DNA of 64,000 nucleotides from an uncultured Clostridium sp. GTDB taxonomy: Bacteria; Bacillota; Clostridia; TANB77; CAG-508. A model generated the notes under the pieces. It was not told where the DNA came from. It saw nothing but the letters and a program-made list of their open reading frames with translations, and made no database searches. A program made the translations under genes and the position numbers. The stretch spans positions 12,289-76,288 of the forward strand of contig USGK01000004.1 in assembly GCA_900554175.1 (NCBI GenBank). Direction: 5' to 3'. Positions 47,282 to 55,893 of the stretch are shown here, piece after piece; the first letter of the stretch is position 1, and each line of letters begins with the position of its first letter.

Positions 47282-47358
47282 TTCGACTTTTAGTCGAAAA
47301 AGTATTGACTAATTTGATAATATAATTTATAATTATATCAAAACCGACTAATAGTCGA
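47282..47358 (+). promoter_or_regulatory. TetR promoter flanked by two operators
   Basis: TTGACT (47305-47310) and TATAAT (47328-47333) are 17 bases apart. A palindrome TTCGACT-TTT-AGTCGAA lies before the -35 (47282-47298) and a related CGACT-AAT-AGTCG after the -10 (47345-47357). The two share the CGACT/AGTCG arms, so the TetR product probably represses its own operon from both. The intergenic 47048-47372 otherwise holds only A+T-rich spacer. Confidence 0.75.
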
Positions 47359-47372
47359 ATGGAGGAATTTTA

Positions 47373-47975
47373 TTGAAAACTACAAATAGAAAAGAAGAGC
47401 TACTTAATATAGCTTATAACAAATTCATAACCCAAGGCTATCAAAATACAAGCATTGATGAAATTATTAGTGAAGCTAAAATTGCTAAAGGAACATATTA
47501 TTATTATTTTGAAAGTAAGGAAAAAACTTTAGAAGAAGTAATAAATATGGTCGTTGAAAAAATGACAAATAAAGCTAAGGCAATTTTAGAGCTAAATTTA
47601 CCATTAGAGCAAAAATTTATAAATGTAATTCTATCTTTTAAACCTGAAATAAATGAAGAAAACCTAACTGAAGTTATAAATTTACCAGAAAATATTATTA
47701 TGCATGAAAAAGTAAATAAGAAAGTTATTCAAAATGCTGTACCAATATTAACTCAAATTGTTGAAGAAGGCAATAAACACGAAATCTTAAATTGCACTGA
47801 AAATATTCCTGAAAAAATAAAAATTACTTTAATGCTTAGTAGTAGTTTATTTGATGATGGAAATTATAATGAAGCTGATATTAAAGTATATATAGATATA
47901 GTCGAATCTTTGTTAGGTGCATCAAAAGGAAGTCTTTCTTTTATAAAAAATTTAATCGGAAATGGAGAAAAATAG
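47373..47975 (+). CDS. TetR/AcrR-family repressor
   Basis: This 200-residue protein has the N-terminal TetR helix-turn-helix: RKEELLNIAYNKFITQGYQNTSIDEIISEAKIAKGTYYYYFESKEKTLEEVI (first 55 residues). The C-terminal helical region would bind an unknown ligand. The start is TTG 47373, with GGAGGAAT nine bases before it. It leads an operon with an ABC exporter, four bases upstream of the ATPase gene. Two matching palindromes at its promoter indicate autoregulation. Confidence 0.92.
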   Translation: MKTTNRKEELLNIAYNKFITQGYQNTSIDEIISEAKIAKGTYYYYFESKEKTLEEVINMVVEKMTNKAKAILELNLPLEQKFINVILSFKPEINEENLTEVINLPENIIMHEKVNKKVIQNAVPILTQIVEEGNKHEILNCTENIPEKIKITLMLSSSLFDDGNYNEADIKVYIDIVESLLGASKGSLSFIKNLIGNGEK

Positions 47976-47978
47976 TAT

Positions 47979-48740
47979 ATGGAAAAGAAAAAAATTATAA
48001 GTGTTAAAAATTTAATAAAAAGTTTCAAAAGTGAAAGTGGAACTCAAACTATTATCAATAATATAGATTTAGATATTTATGAAAATGATTTTACTATAAT
48101 AATGGGTTCTTCTGGTGCTGGAAAATCAACTCTTTTATATAGTTTATCTGGAATGGATAAACCAACAAGTGGCAATATTATTTTTAATGATAAAGACATC
48201 ACTAAAATGAATACAGACGATTTAGCATTATTTAGACGAAAAAACTGTGGATTTGTATTTCAGCAAATTTATATGTTAGATAAAATGAGTTTACTTGATA
48301 ATGTTTTAACAGCCGGACTTTTAACAGAAAAAAACAAGAAAAAAGTAATTGCTCGTGCTAAAGAACTATTTAAAAAGGTAAATATAAAAGAAACAACATA
48401 TAGAAAAACATCAAGTCAAGTATCTGGAGGAGAATGTCAAAGAGCAGGAATAGTAAGAGCTGTTATAAATTCTCCATCTGTAATATTTGCTGATGAACCA
48501 ACTGGTGCATTAAACTCAGATAACGGCACCAAAGTATTAGATGTTCTAACAGAATTTAATAATACAGGTGAAAGCATTATAATGGTTACCCATGATAAAA
48601 AAAGTGCTTTGAGAGGAAATAGAATAATTTATTTAAAAGATGGAAAAATCTTTGGCGAATTATCTCTTGAAAAATATAATGAAAATGATACAGAAAGAAA
48701 TCAAAAATTAGACAGATTTTTAAAAGAAATGGGGTGGTAA
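47979..48740 (+). CDS. ABC transporter ATPase (MacB/LolD type)
   Basis: This 253-residue ATPase has Walker A GSSGAGKST (about residues 44-52), the ABC signature VSGGECQRAG near 147 and Walker B VIFADEPTGAL near 168. The MacB/FtsE-like group is usually paired with FtsX-like permeases and exports peptides, antibiotics or lipoproteins, or acts in mechanical coupling. It is in an operon with TetR before it and the permease after it. Overlap with the permease is close: TAA at 48740 is two bases before ATG 48743. Confidence 0.93.
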   Translation: MEKKKIISVKNLIKSFKSESGTQTIINNIDLDIYENDFTIIMGSSGAGKSTLLYSLSGMDKPTSGNIIFNDKDITKMNTDDLALFRRKNCGFVFQQIYMLDKMSLLDNVLTAGLLTEKNKKKVIARAKELFKKVNIKETTYRKTSSQVSGGECQRAGIVRAVINSPSVIFADEPTGALNSDNGTKVLDVLTEFNNTGESIIMVTHDKKSALRGNRIIYLKDGKIFGELSLEKYNENDTERNQKLDRFLKEMGW

Positions 48741-48742
48741 AA

Positions 48743-51052
48743 ATGATCCATATAATAACACTTTCTAAAAATTCCTTTTTAAAAAATTTTAAAACATTAT
48801 TATCATTTTCTATTATATTACTAATTGCAAGTATGTTCTTTGGAAGCGCATTAGTTATAAATAATAATTTTAGTAAAGATTATAATGAAAAATTTAATGA
48901 ATTAAATACAGCTAATGCTTTTTTTACTATCTCGAAATCAGAATATAATGAGAGTATTTTAAATGATATAAAAAATATGGATAATATTATAGAAGCAGAA
49001 TCACGAAAAGGTATTTTGCTTACTATTCCTATAAAGACACAAAATTCTACTCAAGATCAAGAACAAATATTTTACGATATTGGAGATAATGGAAATATTA
49101 GTAAATATCAAATCGTGGAAAAACGTAATTTAACAGACGGTAATTATATATATATTTCAAATTATACATATATAAATTCTAATTTAAACTTAACTGACAA
49201 TTTTAGTTTTAATTTAAACAATATAGACTATTCGTTTCCTATTGGTGGAATCATAGAAGAAATGCAATATGGTAATTATTCTAGTGAGGTATTAGGACAA
49301 TTTCTATCAAGTAGTGCCTATCAAAATCTACTAAAAAATAATGAAGATAACGAAATAATTACCATATCTATAAAAAGTAAAGATTCTTATGAATCATATA
49401 ACAAAATATCTAAATTATTAAATGATAAAAATATAACTATTTATAATCGAAATTATGATGAACAATCTAAAAATAGCAGACTTGCTATCTCAAATGTTCT
49501 AGTTTTAATTTTAACTATATTTTCTTTTGTAATATTGCTAGTAAGCTTACTAGTAAGTAAATTTAAAATAGAACAATCTATTGAAGAGGAAATGAGTGAT
49601 TTTGGTGTTTTGAAAGCATTAGGATATACTAGCAAAGAAATAATGATTGCAAATATATTGCCATATATAATTAGTGGCTTATTATTTAGCCTTGCAGGAA
49701 TTGCACTTTCATACTCAATTATACCAATATTGAAAAGCGCAATAGAAATGCAAACAGGTTTTATATGGAAGGCTAGATTTGATATTTTATCAAGTGGAAT
49801 AGTTTTAATTATTAATATAATTTTAATAACTTTATTCACAGTAATGGCTGTTAAAAAAATAAAAAAATTAAATCCTATAAATGCAATTAGAGGTATAGAA
49901 AATGAAAATAAAAGTAAAAATCATTTTGAAATTGATAAAACAAAAGTTGGCATTGAAATTAACCTAGCTTTAAAAAATTATGCTAATAGTAAAACTCAAA
50001 ATAATTTACTTGGAATAGTATTATTTTGTATTACATTTATTTCTAGTTTCGTTGGTATTCTTTTTTACAATGTAAATTTAAATCCTATGAATTTTATTGA
50101 TACATTAGTAGAAGAACATCCAAATGTAGCAATTGTTGTAAATAAAGATATAAAAGATAACCTTAGTAATATAAGTGACGTTAGAAATGTTATCTATTAT
50201 GATGAAAATGCAAGTATAACATATAAAGATAATTTGTACAAAGTATTTGTTGCAGATGATTTTAAAAATGTTTCAAATGATATATGTTATGAAGGAGCCA
50301 ATCCAAACAATGAATTTGAAATTGCTGTTGGAAGTCAAATCAAAGAAATGTATAATATTAAAATAAATGACTATATAGAATTAAATAAAAATGGAATTAG
50401 TAAACAATATAAAGTTGTCGGATTTATTCAATCAGTAAACAATGCAGGAGGAGTTTTTGAATTAACTTTAGATGGATACAAAAATATAGATAATACTTAT
50501 ATACCTAAAACTATGTATATTTATTTACAAAATAACAAAAATTCAAAAGATTTTATACAAGATATTGAAAATACTTATGATAAAGAAATAGCTACAATAA
50601 TAAATTATGATGAATCTATGAATTCAGCAATGGATATGTATGTAACACTTGTAAGTATGATAAGTATCATAATCACAATTATAACAATTTTACTAATTTA
50701 TCTAATTTTGTATATTATTATTTCTAGTATTATTACAAAAAGAAAGCAAGAACTCGGAATATTAAAATCTATTGGTTATAAAAGTAATCAACTTATTCTT
50801 GAGCTAATTGGTGGTTTTATTCCAAGTGTGATTTTTTCGACTGCTTTGGGATTTGTATTTAGTAAATTACTTATGAATAATATATATATACATCTATTTA
50901 AATCTGTTGGTGCTTACAAAATAAGTTTTGATTATCCAATTATGGTATTTTTTATAGTTGCTTTTCTACTGGTGGTTAGTACATTTATATTAGCAAGTAT
51001 TTTAGCAAGTAAAATAAAGAAAATTTCTGTATATTCACTTATTAAGGAATAA
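48743..51052 (+). CDS. ABC permease, FtsX/MacB type
   Basis: This 769-residue membrane protein has two FtsX-type permease domains. Each has an extracytoplasmic segment after a first helix and three further helices; GVLKALGYTSKEI (near 290) and ELGILKSIGYKSNQL (near 670) are the two copies of the conserved coupling-helix motif. ATG 48743 follows GGGGTGG closely. It pairs with the ATPase to form an exporter under TetR control. The substrate is unknown, and antimicrobial peptide resistance is only a possibility. Confidence 0.92.
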   Translation: MIHIITLSKNSFLKNFKTLLSFSIILLIASMFFGSALVINNNFSKDYNEKFNELNTANAFFTISKSEYNESILNDIKNMDNIIEAESRKGILLTIPIKTQNSTQDQEQIFYDIGDNGNISKYQIVEKRNLTDGNYIYISNYTYINSNLNLTDNFSFNLNNIDYSFPIGGIIEEMQYGNYSSEVLGQFLSSSAYQNLLKNNEDNEIITISIKSKDSYESYNKISKLLNDKNITIYNRNYDEQSKNSRLAISNVLVLILTIFSFVILLVSLLVSKFKIEQSIEEEMSDFGVLKALGYTSKEIMIANILPYIISGLLFSLAGIALSYSIIPILKSAIEMQTGFIWKARFDILSSGIVLIINIILITLFTVMAVKKIKKLNPINAIRGIENENKSKNHFEIDKTKVGIEINLALKNYANSKTQNNLLGIVLFCITFISSFVGILFYNVNLNPMNFIDTLVEEHPNVAIVVNKDIKDNLSNISDVRNVIYYDENASITYKDNLYKVFVADDFKNVSNDICYEGANPNNEFEIAVGSQIKEMYNIKINDYIELNKNGISKQYKVVGFIQSVNNAGGVFELTLDGYKNIDNTYIPKTMYIYLQNNKNSKDFIQDIENTYDKEIATIINYDESMNSAMDMYVTLVSMISIIITIITILLIYLILYIIISSIITKRKQELGILKSIGYKSNQLILELIGGFIPSVIFSTALGFVFSKLLMNNIYIHLFKSVGAYKISFDYPIMVFFIVAFLLVVSTFILASILASKIKKISVYSLIKE

Positions 51053-51080
51053 TGTATACTACTTAAAATAAAAAAATATT

Positions 51081-51173
51081 GTATCTAAAGACTTTGAAGG
51101 AGTTCATGAATATAAATTTGATTTTCCTATGATGTTTTTGTCACTTGCGTGCTTTATATTATTGTATGAATGA
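51081..51173 (+). pseudogene. C-terminal remnant of a second FtsX-type permease
   Basis: The frame VSKDFEGVHEYKFDFPMMFLSLACFILLYE before the TGA at 51171 is similar to the last part of the neighbouring permease (FKSVGAYKISFDYPIMVFFIVAFLL). Only the tail remains, so a second exporter copy was probably lost here. Confidence 0.6.
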
Positions 51174-51229
51174 ATTAATTAAAAAATGTTCAAAATATAA
51201 AAATCTATATGAAATTGAAGGTTGAAAAT

Positions 51230-51259
51230 AAAGACAATGCTTAGATTGCATTGTCTTTA
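51230..51259 (+). terminator. Hairpin after the permease remnant
   Basis: AAAGACAATGC pairs with GCATTGTCTTT. It is a likely terminator, similar in shape to the one at 53318-53355. Confidence 0.6.
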
Positions 51260-51325
51260 TCATTTTCAATAGGTATATATCATTTTAGTGTACTATTTTG
51301 TAATTTTAAGAATTCAACTTTAGTT

Positions 51326-51589
51326 TCAATTGGCTCGTTCATCTTCAAAGTATCCAAGATAATGAAATCGGTTTTTAGCTTTAATTAAGCATTTAATATT
51401 TTTTATAATATATTCTTCTTTTTTAGGTTTAGATTCTTATTTAACTTCTGGAATTTTAATCTCATATTCTATAATTAAATTTCTAATATATTCAGATTGA
51501 GATAAGTTTAAATTTGAAGAATCTCTTTTTAAAATAAATTTTTCATCATAACTTAAAAATATATTAACTTTATTATTTCTTATTCTCAT
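51326..51589 (-). pseudogene. Relaxosome ribbon-helix-helix (MobC-like) gene with internal stop
   Basis: ATG 51589 opens a 50-residue frame (VNIFLSYDEKFILKRD, NLNLSQSEYIRNLIIEYE), which resembles the ribbon-helix-helix part of MobC-type relaxosome proteins. It stops at TAA 51437, but the same frame goes on with ESKPKKEEYIIKNIKCLIKAKNRFHYLGYF to TGA 51326. A single change from a sense codon to TAA would explain this. It lies right beside the oriT-like copy C, the expected partner site. No relaxase gene follows, so this is a decayed transfer module. Confidence 0.55.
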
Positions 51590-51614
51590 TATCTTCAAAA
51601 TACTTTCTAAATAT

Positions 51615-51680
51615 TAAGGTGGGAATTCCCTTAATAGAATTTGTATGGGAGTACAAATTCAGTGCTGGCTATACACAATA
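51615..51680. other. oriT-like site, diverged (copy C)
   Basis: GGGAATTCCC (51621-51630) is followed by GAATTTGTA and TACAAATTC (51637-51645 and 51652-51660) and then AGTGCTGGCTA. This is the same layout as copies A and B, but the first stem and the nick-side motif have diverged. It has no relaxase beside it. Confidence 0.55.
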
Positions 51681-52008
51681 TGCGATTAAGTACTCACACT
51701 TTTTCATTATAAATTAGTTATATTAATATGATTTGTTCTGCTTTATTTTTATAATTATTTTAATCATATCACACCTTTCTTTGAAATAACGCACAAAAAA
51801 ATCAATCTTTTCAGATTGATTTAATTATTAACGTCACAGTGGTGCGACGATTTCACCTTATGGAGCGGTTAAGCTACAGCTTACGAACTACAATGCTCTC
51901 TTTCTAAAAACATTATATAGTAATTCCCGTATTTTTTCAAGGAAGTATGGAAAATTTTTGTAGCTTATGCTATAATATGTATGGATTTTTTAAGGAGGAG
52001 TTAAATTA
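51681..52008. other. Non-coding spacer with a hairpin
   Basis: No gene is evident. The stretch has a short hairpin AAATCAATC/GATTGATTT near 51799-51822 and A+T-rich spacer, including a TATAAT-like box near 51970 before the zinc-ribbon gene. Confidence 0.4.
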
Positions 52009-52212
52009 ATGGAAAAGAAAGAAAAATGTTGTTATTGTGGGAATGAAACTTTTGTAATAGGTAGACAAACTAATCAGGGAGCTGTAACTCCTGCAGAAAA
52101 AATATTAACACTAAAGGAACAACAACTATACCATGTTATATGTTTAAATTGTGGAACAGTTATAAGATCATACGTTAAGAATCCACAAAAATTAATAATT
52201 AAAAAACAATAA
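52009..52212 (+). CDS. Small zinc-ribbon protein
   Basis: This 67-residue protein contains two CxxC pairs: CCYCGNE at the start and CLNCGT near 45. It is a compact zinc ribbon of a type often found as a stand-alone hypothetical protein in Firmicutes. ATG 52009 has AAGGAGGAG ten bases upstream. No catalytic residues are present, so a nucleic acid- or protein-binding role is plausible. It sits inside the mobile-element remnant region and has no operon partner with known function. Confidence 0.7.
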   Translation: MEKKEKCCYCGNETFVIGRQTNQGAVTPAEKILTLKEQQLYHVICLNCGTVIRSYVKNPQKLIIKKQ

Positions 52213-52236
52213 AAAATATAGTGTTCTTGCTTTTAG

Positions 52237-52362
52237 CACATTTTTTTAGGAATATTAATCGGGAATAATTTTAATAAATGGCTAGGTTATGCTATATGTA
52301 TTATAAGCACCATTACTGCTTTAATATTTATACTATGTGATAAAGAAAAGAAAGATAAATAA
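52237..52362 (+). pseudogene. C-terminal fragment of a small membrane protein
   Basis: The frame before TAA 52362 encodes a hydrophobic helix (LGYAICIISTITALIFILC) and a charged tail (DKEKKDK). There is no start codon or ribosome-binding site, and an in-frame TAG lies just upstream at 52234, so it is a leftover piece. Confidence 0.4.
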
Positions 52363-52448
52363 ATTAGTTTAATTTTAAAACTCTACTTTTAAGTGGTGTG
52401 ATATTTTTAACTATTATATTATAATCATTTTGAAAGAGAGGTTATATT

Positions 52449-52964
52449 ATGAATCAAGAAAAAATTGGACGTTTTATTGCAGAGTGTAGAAGAAACGAAA
52501 AAATGACTCAAAAAGAACTTGCTGAAAAATTAGGAGTCACTGACAAATCAGTTTCTAAATGGGAACGAGGTATTTGTATGCCAGATATATCATTGTTTAC
52601 TGATTTGTGTAACATCTTAAAAATAACATTAAATGACTTATTTGCCGGAGAGAAAATTAAAGAAGAAAGCTTTAAACAAGTTGCAGACAATAACTTATTA
52701 ACTGCTCTTGAAAATAGTACATTTACTTTAAAAGATAAAATAATATTTTATAAGAAAAAATGGCTAAAAGAACATGTTGCTAGAATTGTTTTGAATATTG
52801 TTTTTTGGATATTAGTAGTAATTATTTTAAAAATGAAATATAAGCTAGAAGGATATATCATTGGAACTATTGGTGGAATATTAGCACCTTTATTATATGC
52901 TATAAATTACAATAAGATGATGATATATGTTGAAAATAGAGTATATAATAAAACAGAAAAATAG
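52449..52964 (+). CDS. XRE-family regulator with membrane tail
   Basis: This 171-residue protein has a classic XRE helix-turn-helix in its first 65 residues: FIAECRRNEKMTQKELAEKLGVTDKSVSKWERGICMPD. The C-terminal half has two membrane helices (about residues 112-130 and 135-155), so it may sense a signal at the membrane. The start has AGAGAGG upstream. It lies 18 bases before the next gene and could be cotranscribed with it. Targets are unknown. Confidence 0.85.
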   Translation: MNQEKIGRFIAECRRNEKMTQKELAEKLGVTDKSVSKWERGICMPDISLFTDLCNILKITLNDLFAGEKIKEESFKQVADNNLLTALENSTFTLKDKIIFYKKKWLKEHVARIVLNIVFWILVVIILKMKYKLEGYIIGTIGGILAPLLYAINYNKMMIYVENRVYNKTEK

Positions 52965-52982
52965 TTAAAAGGAGGAATAAGT

Positions 52983-53294
52983 ATGAATAATTTTATATTT
53001 TTATTTATTATAATTATATTTTTTATTATTCTACCTCGAAGAAATAAATTTTATTTAAATGTTATTAAAAGAAAAAAAGAAGGGAGGAAAAGCAAAATGC
53101 CAACAGAATTAATGAAAGATTTTATAGGAAAAGTATGTTCGATTACATTATTTAATGAATCTTTTGGGATTACAGGAAAAATTATATCTATAGAAGGAAA
53201 TTGGATAAAAGTTTCAGAAAAAGATACAAGCAGACTTGTAAATGGAGATATGATTAGAGATATTAAAATAATGCCAGAGAAATATCAGAAATAA
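52983..53294 (+). CDS. DUF6897-like small protein with membrane segment
   Basis: This 103-residue protein starts with a hydrophobic helix (FIFLFIIIIFFIIL). From residue 39 on, it has a short beta-rich domain with MPTELMKDFIGKVCSITLFNESFGITGKIISIEGNWIKV, typical of the DUF6897 family, a small SH3-like fold. AAAGGAGG before ATG 52983 supports the long start. A shorter start at 53098 would drop the membrane helix and also has a GGGAGG before it, so both forms could be made. Function is unknown. Confidence 0.7.
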   Translation: MNNFIFLFIIIIFFIILPRRNKFYLNVIKRKKEGRKSKMPTELMKDFIGKVCSITLFNESFGITGKIISIEGNWIKVSEKDTSRLVNGDMIRDIKIMPEKYQK

Positions 53295-53317
53295 GTTGTA
53301 AATGAATATATATAATT

Positions 53318-53355
53318 AAGGCAATGCAGAAAATGAAATCTACATTGCCTTTTTT
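53318..53355 (+). terminator. Intrinsic terminator
   Basis: AAGGCAATG pairs with CATTGCCTT and is followed by TTTT. It closes the HTH/DUF6897 unit. Confidence 0.7.
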
Positions 53356-53379
53356 CTAACTATTGTTTTTCAAATTTTA

Positions 53380-53445
53380 AGGGGATTGGGGATTTTCCCC
53401 ACGTAAGAATTTGTATAGGAGTACAAATTCATTGCTTGCTAGACA
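53380..53445. other. Orphan oriT-like site (copy B)
   Basis: TGGGGA/TCCCCA (53387-53401) and GAATTTGTA/TACAAATTC (53407-53415, 53422-53430) are followed by ATTGCTTGCTA (53431-53441). The last eleven bases match copy A exactly, including the presumed nick region. No relaxase lies beside it; the nearest downstream genes are tnpV and tnpX. Confidence 0.6.
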
Positions 53446-53528
53446 CGACTTTTACTCCCATATTCTAAAAAACATAAAAAGAGGATTAAATTATTTTGAT
53501 AATTTTTTCCTCTTTTTTTGAAGATTAT

Positions 53529-53885
53529 TTATACAAAAACATATTCATTTAAGACAATTTCTTCTGCCATATTCTTGTAATTGTTCATTAACTTTGTCCA
53601 TTCTAATGGATTTAATTCTTTACTTTTTTCAGATAGTCTTTCATCATTTTTAATATAATCTTCCATTAGTATTTTGTATAAACTTTCACAAGAATCACTG
53701 ACTAAATGAAGATGATGAGTAAGTTTATTTGTCATCAAAAGAGTCTTATAAAGTGCTTGTTTATTTTGTATAATAAAGTGTAATCTTAATATTCCATATT
53801 TGCCAATTCTGCCACAGTCTTCATCTTTTTCTAAATATAAATTCGGTATTAAATAATCTCCTTGTCTTGTATATTTTATTTCCAT
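53529..53885 (-). CDS. tnpV: Transposon protein TnpV
   Basis: This 118-residue protein resembles TnpV of Tn4451-type transposons: MEIKYTRQGDYLIPNL at the start, IGKYGILRLHFI near 27, and PLEWTKLMNNYKNMAEEIVLNEYVF at the end. TnpV is not required for excision in Tn4451, and its function is not settled. ATG 53885 has AAAGGAATG upstream. It follows tnpX by 24 bases in the transcription order, as in the known transposons. No antibiotic-resistance gene accompanies the pair. Confidence 0.85.
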   Translation of the reverse strand: MEIKYTRQGDYLIPNLYLEKDEDCGRIGKYGILRLHFIIQNKQALYKTLLMTNKLTHHLHLVSDSCESLYKILMEDYIKNDERLSEKSKELNPLEWTKLMNNYKNMAEEIVLNEYVFV

Positions 53886-53909
53886 ATTTTTATCATTCCT
53901 TTCTTAATT

Positions 53910-55712
53910 TTAAACATTTATTGGTTCAGTTTTTGGTATTAGAATTAAAGTATCAACTATATTATTGTCTTCAATATAGGGACAATTAATAATTCCATCT
54001 ACATAGAAATGTTCTTTCATTAAATCAATATAGTTGTTTAATTCTTCTTCAGAATATAAATTGTTTTCCATTTTTACTAATGACATAATGGTATAATCTT
54101 TTTCTAATTCTAATAATTTTTCTTTATTAATTTGTTCTTTATAAGTTATACCAATATTATTATCAGTTAGTAGTTCATTTAAATAATCAATATAATCTTG
54201 TGTACTTTTTGAGATAAATTCTTCAGTAAATTTGATATTTTTAATCTCAATATTGTAGTTATCATCTCTAGTTATTTCTATTGAAGATATTAATCTGTTA
54301 ACTAATTCTTTTTGTGCTTTTCTATTTAAACTATCAAATAAATAAGCAAAACTTAAATTGTTTTTAAAGATAAAATCTCCATTATCTTCTTCATAATCTA
54401 ATTTTTTTAGAAGTTCTACTGTGTATTCTTTAAAATCGTTATCTGGATCAAGAGTTGTTTTCTTTTTAGTTAGTTTATCTATTTCTTTTTTAATAACATC
54501 ATTTTTATGATTAATAGTTTCTACATCTAAAGTAGAACTTAAATATAAATCTACTAATCTTTTTTCTTGAACTTTTAGTTTTTCAATGGCTTTTTCTATT
54601 TCTTTTACTTCTTTACTTTTAGTAGAACTACAAGTAATTATTTCATTAGAATTATCATACATAAATCTAGTTAATTCATTTAAAATTCTTTTTAATTTAT
54701 CTTCAATTTTATCTGAATTATAGTGATAACCATAACCTTTACAATTTGTGTTTTTACATCTTAAATGATAATAAATTTTAGTTTCATTCTTATACTTTTT
54801 AAATGATTCACTAGCTGCAAGTATCTCATTACATAAAGGACATTTTACTAATCCTGCAAATAAATGAATATGCTCTCCGTAATTAGGATGTTTATTCTTT
54901 TCGAGGTTTGCTCTTGTCGTATTCCAAGTATTTATATCAATAATTGGCTCACAATAGTCTTCAACTCTTAAGACATCTTGTGGTTTTCTTTTATACTTTC
55001 CATACTCAAATACACCAATATAAATAGAATTAGTAAGTATTTTATAAACTCTATCTGCTTTCCATTTTCCTTGCTTTAAATAAGCATTATTATCTTTCAT
55101 AATAGTAGCGATATTTCTAGTAGAATGACCTTTTTTGCATAGTTCAAATATCTCTTTTACAACTTGTGCTTCAATTGGTTCTACTTCCAAATGACCTGTT
55201 TCTTTATTCCTAATATAACCATAAGGTGCACGACTTGGGTGTATTTTTTCTAATGCCATTTCTTCCATAGCACGTTTAGTTCTTGCTCCAATTTCTTTTC
55301 TTTCACGTTGACCAAATACTAGATTCATACCAAATATCATTTCACCATTAGCAGTAGATACATCATAAGGTTCAAGTATTAATTCAATCTTAACATCGTG
55401 TTCTTCACAATAATTAAGTAGCCAAAATCCATCATAATTATTTCTAGTTAATCTATCTACTTTAATAGCAATTAACTTATCAATCTTTTTAGATTTAATA
55501 TCTTTAAGTAGCCTTTGCATTTCTGGTCTCATTAAGTCTTTTCCAGAATGTCCTGCATCATTATAAACATCTACAATATCATAATCATTCTTTTCACAAT
55601 ATTCTTTAATCATTCTAAGTTGTGAGTCAATAGAATAACCATTATCTCTTTGGTCATCAGTAGATACTCTTACATAAACTCCACATCTCATAATTTTCCT
55701 CCTTTCTTTCAA
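53910..55712 (-). CDS. tnpX: Large serine recombinase, TnpX-like
   Basis: This 600-residue protein is a large serine recombinase. The resolvase catalytic domain occupies residues 1-150, with RVSTDDQRDNGYSIDSQ (catalytic Ser about residue 16) and DRLTRNNYDGFWLL. The recombinase domain with APYGYIRNK and the YKILTNSIYIG segment follows, then a zinc-ribbon with CPLCNE and CKNTNCKGYGYHY near 290-325. A coiled coil lies at about 365-415. This architecture fits TnpX, which excises and inserts transposons through a circular intermediate. Three related direct repeats lie just upstream of its start. It may mobilise the surrounding segment. Confidence 0.92.
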   Translation of the reverse strand: MKERRKIMRCGVYVRVSTDDQRDNGYSIDSQLRMIKEYCEKNDYDIVDVYNDAGHSGKDLMRPEMQRLLKDIKSKKIDKLIAIKVDRLTRNNYDGFWLLNYCEEHDVKIELILEPYDVSTANGEMIFGMNLVFGQRERKEIGARTKRAMEEMALEKIHPSRAPYGYIRNKETGHLEVEPIEAQVVKEIFELCKKGHSTRNIATIMKDNNAYLKQGKWKADRVYKILTNSIYIGVFEYGKYKRKPQDVLRVEDYCEPIIDINTWNTTRANLEKNKHPNYGEHIHLFAGLVKCPLCNEILAASESFKKYKNETKIYYHLRCKNTNCKGYGYHYNSDKIEDKLKRILNELTRFMYDNSNEIITCSSTKSKEVKEIEKAIEKLKVQEKRLVDLYLSSTLDVETINHKNDVIKKEIDKLTKKKTTLDPDNDFKEYTVELLKKLDYEEDNGDFIFKNNLSFAYLFDSLNRKAQKELVNRLISSIEITRDDNYNIEIKNIKFTEEFISKSTQDYIDYLNELLTDNNIGITYKEQINKEKLLELEKDYTIMSLVKMENNLYSEEELNNYIDLMKEHFYVDGIINCPYIEDNNIVDTLILIPKTEPINV

Positions 55713-55722
55713 TTTTGAGAAA

Positions 55723-55893
55723 TATTAAAATACCTCTCATATGTTTCCTCACTCAAACTCAAAAAAGCATACCTAAATTTGAAAAATTTTAATATTTCTC
55801 ATTAGTTTCCTCAAATAAAGTGAGTTTTACGAAGTCTGGTTTTAATATCTCTCATATGTTTCCTCACTTAAACACCAAAAGTAAACCCTAAAT
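55723..55893. repeat. Tandem direct repeats upstream of the recombinase
   Basis: Three copies of a unit around CTCATATGTTTCCTCACT lie at about 55733-55757, 55793-55815 and 55851-55873, the middle one diverged. The first and third are followed by similar ACCTAAATTT/CCCTAAATTT blocks. They may be regulatory or recombination sites. Confidence 0.6.

Noticed and set aside
51840..51920. A possible small RNA or tRNA-like fold near CGATTTCACC
   Set aside because: I could not pair it into a cloverleaf or any known RNA structure, so nothing is claimed.
55723..55893. Possible CRISPR array
   Set aside because: There are only two good copies and one diverged copy, with unequal spacing and related spacers, and no cas genes lie nearby.
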